Assembly: GCA_009774175.1 (NCBI GenBank)
Contig: VSNG01000039.1
Coordinates: 1-20,463 of the forward strand
Origin: Lachnospiraceae bacterium
GTDB lineage: Bacteria; Bacillota; Clostridia; Lachnospirales; Lachnospiraceae
Direction: 5' to 3'
Length of the DNA: 20,463 nt
A model generated the notes under the pieces. That model did not search any database. It saw nothing but the letters and a program-made list of their open reading frames with translations, and had not been told where the DNA came from. Shown here piece after piece: positions 1 to 7,638 of the stretch. The translations under genes and the position numbers were made by a program. Numbering within the stretch: the first letter of the stretch is position 1; the number at the start of each line of letters is the position of its first letter.

Positions 1-159
1 AAATATATCTCAGACTACAAATTTAATACCGTTATTAAATTTCACCAACATGAAGATACCCGTATCGAATTGGCAGAGCATCTTATTATACTACCTGTTG
101 AGCAGTTAATTTATTTCACTTATATCAAGTGTCTTATTTTTAAAACAGGTTTAATATAA
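1..159 (+). CDS. 3' end of an unidentified protein, cut by the left edge
   Basis: Frame 1 is open from the first base to a TAA at 157-159, giving 52 residues that end in KTGLI. The composition (mixed charged and hydrophobic, for example HEDTRIELAEH followed by a hydrophobic stretch) is protein-like, but I recognise no family. If real, its start lies outside the window and it belongs to the mobile element that carries the recombinase. Its stop codon abuts the 3' end of the candidate minus-strand RNA, so the two would be tail to tail. A short AT-rich open frame can arise by chance, so confidence is limited. Confidence 0.35.
   Translation, partial: KYISDYKFNTVIKFHQHEDTRIELAEHLIILPVEQLIYFTYIKCLIFKTGLI
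19..42. repeat. 24-bp AT-rich inverted repeat
   Basis: AAATTTAATA (19-28) and TATTAAATTT (33-42) are perfect 10-bp arms around CCGT. It lies inside the partial reading frame. There is no T-run, so it is not a normal terminator. It may be a protein-binding site of the mobile element or chance in AT-rich DNA. Confidence 0.5.
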
Positions 160-258
160 AAAAGAAGCTGAACCTTTCCTCCCAAGTGTTCCTTGCGGAT
201 TTTACACTCTGCCACGTATTCGCAACATTCAGCTTCTTAATCAACATATTCACTTTTT
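158..258 (-). ncRNA. candidate structured small RNA (~100 nt) with own promoter and terminator
   Basis: Read on the minus strand, a transcript starting near 258 would end in a T6 run at 163-158. Its outer stem pairs AAGAAGCTGAA (238-228) with TTCAGCTTCTT (172-162), 11 perfect pairs running straight into the U-run as in an intrinsic terminator. Inside it, UUGCGAAU (225-218) pairs with AUCCGCAA (200-193) with one mismatch. GAGUGU in that hairpin's loop (209-204) can pair with ACACUU (189-184) outside it, which would make an H-type pseudoknot. A purine-rich GGGAGGAAAGG segment stays unpaired. The consensus promoter at 265-292 supports real transcription. I do not recognise the RNA family. A 36-residue ATG frame crosses the same DNA, so a tiny peptide gene is the alternative. 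Confidence 0.5.
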
Positions 259-264
259 ATCTTT

Positions 265-292
265 ATTATACATGATTTTCTTAAATTGTCAA
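265..292 (-). promoter_or_regulatory. consensus sigma-A promoter for the candidate small RNA
   Basis: On the minus strand, TTGACA (292-287) and TATAAT (270-265) are both perfect consensus hexamers with a 16-bp spacer. It points away from the recombinase and into the structured stretch at 158-258. Confidence 0.75.
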
Positions 293-453
293 TTCCGCCC
301 CGATGCTACCAACACCGGAGCGGATCGGAACTATACCGAGAGTACCGATATAATCACCCTAAGCAAGTGCATTATATCATTCTCCCGGCAAAAACACAAG
401 CGCTGGGTATTTTTATGCCCTGCTGCCCGTATGATGTACAGGAGGATGCTACC

Positions 454-2013
454 ATGCTCACCATCGGAATCTACCCACGAAAGTCCGTATACCGCGATAA
501 CAGTGACTCCGTCTCTGTACAGGTAAATCTCTGTAAAGACTATGCCGGCATTATCTTTAAAGATCAGGAACTTGATTTCCGTATCTATGATAAGGACGAA
601 GGTTTCTCCGGCAAAAACATGAACCGCCCCAGCTTTCAGGAATTAATGGAAGATGTGCGGAATAATCTGCTTGATGTCGTCATGGTCTACAAGCTGGATC
701 GTATCAGCCGTAACGTACAGGAATTTTCCGCCATGTATGATGTCTTTCAGCGGCATAATGTCTCCTTTGTTTCCGTTAAGGAATCCTTTGACACCACGAC
801 CCCCATGGGCCGTACTGTCATGTATATCCTGGCCGCGTTTGCACAGCTTGAACGTGAAAACACGTCTGAACGTGTCACCGATAATATGCGCGCCCTCGGC
901 GCCGCCGGAAAATGGACCGGCGGAAGGCTGCCTGCCGGCATGACCTCAGAGCGCCGACAGATCGGCGACAAGGAGCATTCCTACCTCATCGTGGATCAAA
1001 ACACCATATGGCTTGTAAAAAAGCTGTATCATTTGATTCTCGACGGCTATCCCATTACACGGATAGAAAGGCATTGCAGGGATCATGGCATAAAGAGCCC
1101 CACCGGCAAATTTCTGAACACGTCCCAAATATACAATATTCTTACCAATCCGGTTTACTGTCAGAACAGCATGGACGCCTATTACTTTTTCAAAGACCGC
1201 GGCTGCGCCCTTCCTGATCCCTCGCTCTTTGACGGAACGAAGGGCCTGATCGGGTATGGAAAGACAAAGACGGATACCCGGTCGCAAAAAAGACAGGCCG
1301 CATCCAGCTGGACGATTGCCATAGGCGTACATGACTATGTAATCCCCGCGGCGGACTGGATTGCCGCCCAGGAACATCTTGGACTTCATAAAATGATCCG
1401 TACCGCGAAACATGACTGCGGTATCCTGAAAGGGGTCATGCGGTGTAAGTGTGGGGCCAGAATGGATATCCGCACTTACATAAAAAACGGGATCCGTTTT
1501 TCCTACTACTACTGTACCGATATGGCCAGACAGGGCAAAAGCAAATGCGACACAGGCTATATCCGCATTGAAGAGGTGGAAGATGCCTTTCTTAAGCAAC
1601 TCAGACGCATCCGCTTTAATCCTGATGGCTTCAAACTCCATGCAGACGAGTCGGACGGCTCCCTGCGAAGCGCCTCCTCCATTAAATCCGAGTTAAAGCA
1701 AATTCAGGAATCCATTGGCAATCTGACTAACGCGCTTACTGCCGCCATGGATTCCCCGGCCGCTTCCTATATCGTGGCCAAAATTGAAGCGCTGGATAAG
1801 GATAAGCGAAACCTTGAAACCTGTCTGCGACAGGCTATGCTGCGCGAGCGTAGCGCCAAAACGCTTCAGGACACTGAGCGGGAAATCTATTCCAATATCT
1901 GCTTTTTATTGGATAATTTTGATTCAATAGAGTATACCGCTAAAAATGAACTGGTCAGGAAAATCGTTAAGAAATGCATATTAGAGGACAAAAGCCTGCG
2001 CATTATTTTTTGA
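454..2013 (+). CDS. large serine recombinase (integrase) of a mobile element
   Basis: A 519-residue site-specific recombinase that would catalyse integration or excision of the element at the left of the window. Start ATG 454 is chosen because AGGAGG sits 8 nt upstream (440-445); the frame stays open further upstream but without protein-like sequence. Residues 4-150 are the resolvase catalytic domain: nucleophile Ser11 in RKSVYRDNSDSVSVQ, LDRISRN at 81-87, QLERENTSER near 131-140. Residues about 160-275 match the recombinase domain. Residues 325-366 form a zinc ribbon with Cys331, Cys333, Cys354 and Cys365. Residues about 405-470 are a predicted coiled coil. Length is normal for the family and the frame is intact. 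It ends 25 bp before the point where a peptidase gene is interrupted, which fits an integrase at the end of its own element. Whether the element is a prophage or a conjugative element cannot be told from here. Confidence 0.93.
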   Translation: MLTIGIYPRKSVYRDNSDSVSVQVNLCKDYAGIIFKDQELDFRIYDKDEGFSGKNMNRPSFQELMEDVRNNLLDVVMVYKLDRISRNVQEFSAMYDVFQRHNVSFVSVKESFDTTTPMGRTVMYILAAFAQLERENTSERVTDNMRALGAAGKWTGGRLPAGMTSERRQIGDKEHSYLIVDQNTIWLVKKLYHLILDGYPITRIERHCRDHGIKSPTGKFLNTSQIYNILTNPVYCQNSMDAYYFFKDRGCALPDPSLFDGTKGLIGYGKTKTDTRSQKRQAASSWTIAIGVHDYVIPAADWIAAQEHLGLHKMIRTAKHDCGILKGVMRCKCGARMDIRTYIKNGIRFSYYYCTDMARQGKSKCDTGYIRIEEVEDAFLKQLRRIRFNPDGFKLHADESDGSLRSASSIKSELKQIQESIGNLTNALTAAMDSPAASYIVAKIEALDKDKRNLETCLRQAMLRERSAKTLQDTEREIYSNICFLLDNFDSIEYTAKNELVRKIVKKCILEDKSLRIIF

Positions 2014-2023
2014 TGTGCAGGCT
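1993..2023. terminator. 11-bp hairpin over the recombinase stop codon
   Basis: AGCCTGCGCAT (1993-2003) and ATGTGCAGGCT (2013-2023) form 11 pairs in RNA, one of them G-U, around a 9-nt loop that contains the stop codon TGA. On the minus strand the stem runs into TTTTG. It could end transcription of the recombinase or of the broken peptidase gene, or form part of the attachment site arm, since the element boundary is about 15 bp away. Confidence 0.5.
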
Positions 2024-2029
2024 CTATAT

Positions 2030-2050
2030 TTCATTCTTATCGGCGTGCCG
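2030..2050. other. approximate chromosome/element junction (candidate attachment site)
   Basis: Minus-strand coding for M23 residues GQIGTPI ends at 2038, and sequence to the left no longer resembles the family. The recombinase stop codon is 25 bp away. The core dinucleotide cannot be fixed without the other junction or an empty site. Confidence 0.6.
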
Positions 2051-2712
2051 ATCTGCCCCATCATATCATGTCCCAGATGGGGCCTCGCATAACCGTAACT
2101 GCGGGAAGACCCGAAATCGTCATAATGACTGTAATCAAACCCCTTCGCGATGGGAGAAAACGCCTTTAAACCGTAAACCCGTCTGTCATCCAGCGTAAAT
2201 TCTCCCACCATGCCGCCGAGCACAGCCGTGTACGCTTCCAGATAATAGTCGTAATACTCCATATCCGCCGTCAGCTTCTCCATGGTGGTCTCGCCGCTTT
2301 TTAATTTTTCCGCCGTCTCTCCGATTTTCCTGACACTGTTTTTGTCAAACTTTCCGCCGGTTTTTGCCCCCTCGTACGCCAACAGTTCAATCCAGTTTAC
2401 ATGCACTTCGTCCCGGTAGGTTTCCACATCCGCATCATAGGCCGCCGCCAGGGCCTCGCAGGTGACGTGAAGTTCCACCCACTTGATATAATTGCCGTCG
2501 GCGGTCGCTTCCACCGCCTGCCTGTCCTGAACGTTCCATGCCGTACCGCTTCCCTGCCATGCCGACTCCTGCCATCTGCAGGACAGCTCCCTGGCAAGGC
2601 ACACACAGACAAACGCCATCAGAAAAAGCAGGCCGATTTTTCCGCCAATCCTGCCTTTTTCACGCCCCCTTTTTTTGTCCCCGTTCTTTCCCATACTCCG
2701 CACCTGCGCCAT
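2038..2712 (-). pseudogene. M23 (LytM-type) metallopeptidase, 3' half removed by mobile element insertion
   Basis: The protein starts at ATG 2712 (MAQVRS; GGAAAAGG just upstream; TTG 2724 and ATG 2694 are alternatives). A basic stretch precedes one membrane segment (LLFLMAFVCVCLA), followed by an extracytoplasmic helical region. The C-terminal part reads GYARPHLGHDMMGQIGTPI, the start of an M23 domain with the first zinc motif HxxxD. At that point (2038-2045) family resemblance stops. The frame continues only through mobile-element sequence to a TAA at 1981, adding RMKYRACTSKNN and a few more residues. The HxH motif and most of the domain are missing, so this copy should be inactive. The missing half would be expected at the other end of the element, outside the window. 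The family cuts peptidoglycan cross-bridges outside the membrane. Confidence 0.82.
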
Positions 2713-2815
2713 CGCCTTTTCCAATCCGTCTTACCGTAAATATATGTACACCAAAATCCCTGTATGTCAACGGACAGCCTTCGCTGCCCCGGCAAAAAGC
2801 GGCGCAAATAGCAGA

Positions 2816-2844
2816 TTGTGCCGCGGCGCATATCTTGTTATGAT
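2816..2844 (+). promoter_or_regulatory. probable promoter of the DUF1576 gene
   Basis: TTGTGC (2816-2821) and TATGAT (2839-2844) with a 17-bp spacer, 38 bp before the start codon. The -10 matches consensus at 5 of 6 positions. Confidence 0.5.
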
Positions 2845-2881
2845 AAGAGTATATCGGAAACGTTCACGGAAGGAGCTTCGT

Positions 2882-4168
2882 ATGATGGAAAACATCCGAA
2901 AAAAACTGGAAGGACGGGAAATGCTTGTATTCAGTATCACCACGGTGCTTCTCCTGTTTGCCGCCGCCTTTCTTCTGGCCGCGCCAAAAGATCTTGCCCG
3001 CGGCATGGTGATCATCGTACTCACAAGGGATGCCCTTGTCACGGATTATTTTGAGCTGGCAGGGTTCGGCGCCGCCTTTCTCAACGCGGGGCTTGTGATG
3101 GGACTCGCCATCCTTCTGATCCGTCTGCAGAAAATCCCATTTACGGGACTGACCATGGCCGTCCTTTTTATCAATGCCGGTTTTGCTCTCTTTGGGAAAA
3201 ATCCGGTCAACATCCTGCCCATGCTGTTTGGCACCTGGCTCTATGCCCGGTTTCATCGCACCGGCATGAACCGCTACATTTATACGGCTCTCTTCGGCTC
3301 CTGTCTGGCGCCGATGGTAACAGAGCTTGTATACCTGCTGCCCTTCTCCTTCCCCGTCAATCTGGGAATTGCCATACTTACCGGTATTTTTTCCGGCTTT
3401 GTGCTGCCGCCCCTGTCTGTACATACCGCTTCCATGCACATGGGCTACAATCTTTTTAACATGGGGTTTGCCGGAGGGCTTTTCGCCTTTGTCATGATGT
3501 GTGTGCTGCAATCTTTCGGTCTGGAAAGCAACAGCGTTTTTATCTGGAGCTACGGGCGGCCCCTCTGGCTGCTTGCGGGCCTGTATCTGTATTTTACGGC
3601 CACAATACTTTTCGGCCTGTTCCTGAACAGGGGCAGCCTTTGTTCCCTCCTTCATCTGATGCGGCATCCCGGCCGGGCGGTAACAGACTTTGTCCTGATG
3701 GAAGGCGTACCGGCCTCACTGGTCAACATGGGCCTGATCGGCCTGCTGTGCACCACCTATATCCTTTTAATCAGAGGAGATCTGTCCGGGCCCGTAGTGG
3801 GCGCAATCCTGACTGCCTTCGGATTTGCCGCCTTCGGCGTCCATATCAGAAACTATCTTCCTGTACTGTCAGGCGTATTTCTCTCCACCATCTTTACCCA
3901 TATGCTCCCCACCACGCCGGGAATCCAGATGGGCGCCGTTTCCGCCGTCGGTTTGGCTCCCGTCGCCGGACAGTTTGGTATTCCCGCCGGCATCATTGCC
4001 GGAATGCTGCATGGAGCGGTGGTGGTATGCACCTCCTCTCTTTACGGCGGATTAAATCTTTACAACAACGGCTTTTCCACCGGGCTTATAGCCATTGTGC
4101 TGGTACCCACACTGGAAAGCTTCATCAAAGGCTTTCAGATAAAAAAGGAACAAAAAAAGCGGCAATGA
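2882..4168 (+). CDS. DUF1576-type polytopic membrane protein
   Basis: A 428-residue integral membrane protein. ATG 2882 is used because AAGGAG lies at 2870-2875 with good spacing; the open frame upstream overlaps the promoter. About ten or more hydrophobic segments are visible from VFSITTVLLLFAAAFLLAA onward. Two halves seem related: FGAAFLNAGLVMGLAI early and EGVPASLVNMGLIGLL later, each introducing a Gly/Pro/Asn-rich segment, which suggests an internal duplication as in many transporters. The second half holds HTASMHMGYNLFNMGFAGG and GGLNLYNNGFSTG, two similar Asn-Gly loops. I assign it to the DUF1576 family from this pattern; no substrate is established. It overlaps or nearly touches the next small gene, so both are probably co-transcribed. 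Confidence 0.72.
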   Translation: MMENIRKKLEGREMLVFSITTVLLLFAAAFLLAAPKDLARGMVIIVLTRDALVTDYFELAGFGAAFLNAGLVMGLAILLIRLQKIPFTGLTMAVLFINAGFALFGKNPVNILPMLFGTWLYARFHRTGMNRYIYTALFGSCLAPMVTELVYLLPFSFPVNLGIAILTGIFSGFVLPPLSVHTASMHMGYNLFNMGFAGGLFAFVMMCVLQSFGLESNSVFIWSYGRPLWLLAGLYLYFTATILFGLFLNRGSLCSLLHLMRHPGRAVTDFVLMEGVPASLVNMGLIGLLCTTYILLIRGDLSGPVVGAILTAFGFAAFGVHIRNYLPVLSGVFLSTIFTHMLPTTPGIQMGAVSAVGLAPVAGQFGIPAGIIAGMLHGAVVVCTSSLYGGLNLYNNGFSTGLIAIVLVPTLESFIKGFQIKKEQKKRQ

Positions 4169-4206
4169 AAAAGACAGCGCGGCATTCGCGCGGAAATGAG
4201 GACGAC

Positions 4207-4554
4207 ATGACACATGAAGAAAAAAAGACTGCAAAGATTGTGGAAGAGCTGACCATGTTCTTCTTTGCTCTGGAGGCGACCTATATCGAAACCCGGATCG
4301 AGCGGGGAGACCGTCAGTCCGTAATCAGGCTGGAAGCGGATTTTGATCCGTCCTACACCGACACGCTCTCGCATCTGGATCAATATTTAAACGGCAGAAA
4401 AAACGACGGTATGGGAGATATCTACTGGGAGCTGGCAGGCAGCGGTGATCCCGGAGAAACCAGCCAGCTGCTTTTAGTCGGCATGATGATCGACCGGGCT
4501 GAAATCCAAATCGCAAAAGACCACGTAAAACTCACGCTGTTTCGAACTTACTGA
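4207..4554 (+). CDS. conserved-looking small protein of unknown function
   Basis: A 115-residue soluble, acidic protein (MTHEEKKTAKIVEELTMFFFALEATYIETR onward in sense, not quoted in full) with no signal peptide or membrane segment. ATG 4207 has GAGGAC a few bases upstream. ATG 4165, which overlaps the stop codon of the DUF1576 gene, is possible but lacks a close ribosome binding site. The 5' two thirds of the longer open frame is a shadow of the DUF1576 gene. The central region (DYxxGDIYWELAGSGDPGE-like spacing, with YWELAGSGD visible) suggests an alpha/beta fold. I do not recognise the family. Its place directly after the membrane protein implies a shared role. It ends 9 bp from the convergent glycosyltransferase gene with no terminator in between. 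Confidence 0.65.
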   Translation: MTHEEKKTAKIVEELTMFFFALEATYIETRIERGDRQSVIRLEADFDPSYTDTLSHLDQYLNGRKNDGMGDIYWELAGSGDPGETSQLLLVGMMIDRAEIQIAKDHVKLTLFRTY

Positions 4555-4563
4555 GGCAGTTCA

Positions 4564-5649
4564 CTACCTTCTCCCCTGCCCGCCCGTGCGGTACACGAAC
4601 TCCCGCTGGATGGCAAAGCTGATAAAAAACAGCAAAATATCCACCGGCATCTTAACAAGAACCTCCGCGCCGCCGATAAGTCCATACAGCGTATTTACCA
4701 GAAACGCGCTGCATGCCATCTGGCAGACTGCAAGCAGACCGTATTTTGCGATTGTCACCGCCATGCCCGCCTTACTCTTAAACACCACACGATAATTAAG
4801 AAAGAAATTATAGACAGCGGAAATCACTCTGGCGCATACGGTGGCGGCAACGATATAGGGAATCCCCGCAGTCAATCCGGCCGCCCGCTGCAGCATCACG
4901 CAAAACATCTGAAACAGCAGCAGATCAAGAATGCTGGAGGAAAGCGACGAGAAGAGAAACTTTCCGAACACCAGATAGATCCGCAGGGAGTCCCTGACGG
5001 GATTGAAATGACTGGTTTTATTCTCCTCGATATAGACCGTTTCCACAGACACTTCCACAATGGGTATTTCCCGGTCCTTTGTCTCGATCAGCATATTGGT
5101 CTCATACTCAAACCGCTCTCCCTTTACCTGCATCAGTTCCCGCATAAAGGCTGTGGGAATTGCCCGCAGTCCCGTCTGGGTATCGGAAACGGAAAGGCCC
5201 AGCAGATAATGGAACACCTTTCTGGTGCATTTATTGCCAAACCGGGAGCGCATCGGCACTTTTGGCCCGTCAAAGTTCCGGCATCCCAGTATCAGACTCC
5301 CGTCATTTTCACAAAGGGCCTCCATGCAGGTCAGAATATCCGCCGGGGTGTGCTGTCCGTCAGAATCCGCCGTCACACAGCCACAGGCTTCGGAATACTC
5401 CCGCAGGCAATGGTTAAACGCTGTCTTAAGGGCCCTTCCCTTGCCCAAATTCACAGCATGATATAAAACGGTACAGTTTTCCACCATCGCTGCCTGTTCA
5501 AAAAAATGGGCATACTTTCTCCCGCTGCCGTCGTCCACCACTATCACATGGCGAATGCCCGCAGCCTGAAGGGCATGCAGTAATGTAATTAGCTTTTCGT
5601 CCGGCTCATAGGATGGTATAATCACCGGTATTTCCAAATAAGAAGACAT
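4564..5649 (-). CDS. GT2 glycosyltransferase fused to a GtrA membrane domain
   Basis: A 361-residue bifunctional protein. Residues 1-225 form a GT-A fold family 2 glycosyltransferase: IPVIIPSYEPDEKL at the start, VVDDGSG at 37-43, and the metal/nucleotide motif ADSDGQH at 94-100. The SDTQTGLRAIP segment (155-165) is typical of polyprenyl-phosphate sugar transferases such as DPM1/GtrB-like enzymes. Residues about 229-350 carry four hydrophobic segments and the YNFFLNYRVVFKS motif of GtrA, thought to flip or hold the lipid-linked sugar. Start ATG 5649 has GAGGA 11 nt upstream; a GTG at 5667 that overlaps the previous stop codon (GTGA) is the alternative. It is coupled to the upstream GT-C-like protein, which could use the lipid-linked sugar outside the membrane. 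Confidence 0.88.
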   Translation of the reverse strand: MSSYLEIPVIIPSYEPDEKLITLLHALQAAGIRHVIVVDDGSGRKYAHFFEQAAMVENCTVLYHAVNLGKGRALKTAFNHCLREYSEACGCVTADSDGQHTPADILTCMEALCENDGSLILGCRNFDGPKVPMRSRFGNKCTRKVFHYLLGLSVSDTQTGLRAIPTAFMRELMQVKGERFEYETNMLIETKDREIPIVEVSVETVYIEENKTSHFNPVRDSLRIYLVFGKFLFSSLSSSILDLLLFQMFCVMLQRAAGLTAGIPYIVAATVCARVISAVYNFFLNYRVVFKSKAGMAVTIAKYGLLAVCQMACSAFLVNTLYGLIGGAEVLVKMPVDILLFFISFAIQREFVYRTGGQGRR

Positions 5650-5663
5650 GAACTGGCCGTTCC

Positions 5664-7610
5664 TCACTGTATAATTTCCACATCTGACACAGGTGTCAGT
5701 TGTATATTTTCTCCGTCGTCCATAATCCGATACAACATCCCGCAGGAAAACGCCTCCCCCTGCGTTACTCCATCAAAAATCGTATATGCTCCCGCATCAG
5801 GTTCATCCGCGTACAGATAGGATGCATGGCTGTTCCGTATTTCCTGAAACACCCAGTCCATGGCCTCCCTGTCCGGATGCGCCTCCCTGTATACAACGGA
5901 TGCCGGCGCCGCTACATAGCTTGTATAAACATTATGAAATCCCGGCGTTTCTGTGCCTCTGATATAGTACACCCGCGCCCTGTGATCTGTCCGCAGAATC
6001 TCGATCTCATTAAGAAAGGCTTCCGCTTGCGCATCCAGATAGCCCTCCCGCTCATCCTGATGCATTTCCAGATCGTCCCGGTATCCGACAAGTCCATAAT
6101 AGCCAATCTGGTAGTTTGCTGTCAATGCCACAAAAAGGATAAAGCAAAGCTGCACGCCATACCGGCGGACAAACTGCGGAAACTTCTCACTCTCAAACAG
6201 CCGACTGCCGCCATTCAGCCAGATGTGCGCAAGAAACAGCAGCGTACCGATGGTAAAGGGCGCACCGTAACGCTCAATGGACAAAATCATGCCGGAAGTT
6301 TCCAGATACTGCGTTTCTCCCGCAAAAATCGTAATATGGGCAAGAAATATAATACCGTAAAAAAGCGCGCCGCTGACGGTACAGAAACCGAGCACCAACC
6401 GCCCCATCCTGCCGGACAACAACTTCCATTTCAGGAAAAGCAGCGACAGCAGGCAGATGCACAGATAGCAGCCAAAGGGCGTCATATTGATAAAAAGACT
6501 TTCGTCCCTGTGCAGCGGTGACCCGAAAAAGGCCCGCACAAATGCCGCAGCATATTCTCCCATATAACCCGACAGTCCGTATTCATCCGTTACCATATAT
6601 TTCACCGCAGTGGTGGTGGAATTTGCCACCCGCCGCATAAGCAGACAAAACAGCAGCCATGTGCCGCCTGTGGCCGCCGGCAGCAGGATCATCGAAAGCA
6701 GGCCGCGCATCGCCGCCTGTTTCCCACCGTTCCGGTTCTGCTCCCTGCCCTCCCCGCTTCGCCGATACAGCAGGAAAAAAACAAGCCCAAACAGCGTCCA
6801 CACAAATCCAATGGACTTGACTATCACAAGCACACCCAAATAAAGCGCCAGCCGGCCGTAATAAAAGACTTCCGACTCCACCTCCCGATCAGTCACGGCA
6901 TACAGAAAAGCGCCATAAATACAGGCCATGGTCAGATCCGCACAAAATCCGTTGTAACCAAAATATTCCCCCACGCTGGGAAACAGCCACAGTGCTGCCG
7001 CCATAAAAAACAGAATGAAAACGTTCTTTCCTTTCTCCTTTTTCAACAACGGGAGCAGGAAGACCAGATTCATCGTATAGTATCCGGCAAAAGCCAGTCC
7101 CTCCCTAAACTCCTGCGGGTTCAAATGCAGGAACCACCATTTGATCAGCTGGGTGGCCGGCGGATAATCACCGAAAGCCGCCGCCACATTCCCATATTTT
7201 CCTGCAAAACCATCCGAAAAATACAATGCCCTTGCATCAACCGCCCAAAAGTTAAAGTCATCCCACCATGTCACCAGTTTGGACGAGGTACAGACTGCAA
7301 CCACTGCCAGAAGAAGAATGCCGGTTATAAACGACGGTCGTGTCATATTATATCTGCATGCACAAAGAAAGGCTTCCCTTTCCTCCTTTTTCTGTCTGAA
7401 AAACCAGCCGACGGCCGCTGCCACTGCCAACACCGCCACCCCGTCGATCCAGGAAAGGTGATGCAGAAACGCCAGTAAATACAACACAAACACCAGCCCA
7501 CAGGTAAATACAGGCAGAACTTCCACCAGGCTGACCCGAAAGCGCCATGCCAGAAGCAATATACAAACAAGAACTGCCAACATGTGCAGCAGTATCATTA
7601 AATATGTCAT
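5664..7610 (-). CDS. large polytopic membrane protein, probable GT-C type glycosyltransferase
   Basis: A 648-residue protein with about 12 or more membrane segments followed by a hydrophilic C-terminal domain of roughly 140 residues. After the first segments comes the loop SSKLVTWWDDFNFWAVDARALYF..., in which the acidic pair WWDD sits where GT-C enzymes carry catalytic acids, and then YPPATQLIKWW. This layout resembles GT39/GT87-like or uncharacterised polyprenyl-phosphate-sugar-dependent transferases. The acceptor is unknown. ATG 7610 is chosen; TTG 7616 lies closer to GAGGA (7625-7621) and is equally possible. Its stop overlaps the alternative start of the GT2-GtrA gene, so the two are translated together. 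The family call is inferred from topology and the acidic loop, not from a sure domain match. Confidence 0.72.
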   Translation of the reverse strand: MTYLMILLHMLAVLVCILLLAWRFRVSLVEVLPVFTCGLVFVLYLLAFLHHLSWIDGVAVLAVAAAVGWFFRQKKEEREAFLCACRYNMTRPSFITGILLLAVVAVCTSSKLVTWWDDFNFWAVDARALYFSDGFAGKYGNVAAAFGDYPPATQLIKWWFLHLNPQEFREGLAFAGYYTMNLVFLLPLLKKEKGKNVFILFFMAAALWLFPSVGEYFGYNGFCADLTMACIYGAFLYAVTDREVESEVFYYGRLALYLGVLVIVKSIGFVWTLFGLVFFLLYRRSGEGREQNRNGGKQAAMRGLLSMILLPAATGGTWLLFCLLMRRVANSTTTAVKYMVTDEYGLSGYMGEYAAAFVRAFFGSPLHRDESLFINMTPFGCYLCICLLSLLFLKWKLLSGRMGRLVLGFCTVSGALFYGIIFLAHITIFAGETQYLETSGMILSIERYGAPFTIGTLLFLAHIWLNGGSRLFESEKFPQFVRRYGVQLCFILFVALTANYQIGYYGLVGYRDDLEMHQDEREGYLDAQAEAFLNEIEILRTDHRARVYYIRGTETPGFHNVYTSYVAAPASVVYREAHPDREAMDWVFQEIRNSHASYLYADEPDAGAYTIFDGVTQGEAFSCGMLYRIMDDGENIQLTPVSDVEIIQ

Positions 7611-7638
7611 GGCCAAATTTTCCTCTTAATGTATAATA

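Noticed and set aside
371..399. Minus-strand promoter TTGTGT-17-TATAAT in the recombinase leader
   Set aside because: It would drive only the small RNA region, which already has a better promoter; the match may be chance in an AT-rich patch.
272..526. 84-aa plus-strand frame over the recombinase leader
   Set aside because: No ribosome binding site, low-complexity non-protein-like sequence, and overlap with the recombinase start in another frame.
946..1641. 231-aa minus-strand frame inside the recombinase gene
   Set aside because: Antisense shadow of an intact recombinase with clear catalytic motifs.
2864..3667. 267-aa minus-strand frame opposite the DUF1576 gene
   Set aside because: Lys/Gly/His-rich composition typical of the complement of a membrane protein gene; no ribosome binding site.
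3499..4206. N-terminal two thirds of a 351-aa plus-strand frame
   Set aside because: Out-of-frame shadow of the DUF1576 gene with Arg/His/Pro-rich sequence; only the part from 4207 looks like a protein.
5700..6521. 273-aa plus-strand frame
   Set aside because: Antisense to the GT-C-like gene, no start signals, no family resemblance.
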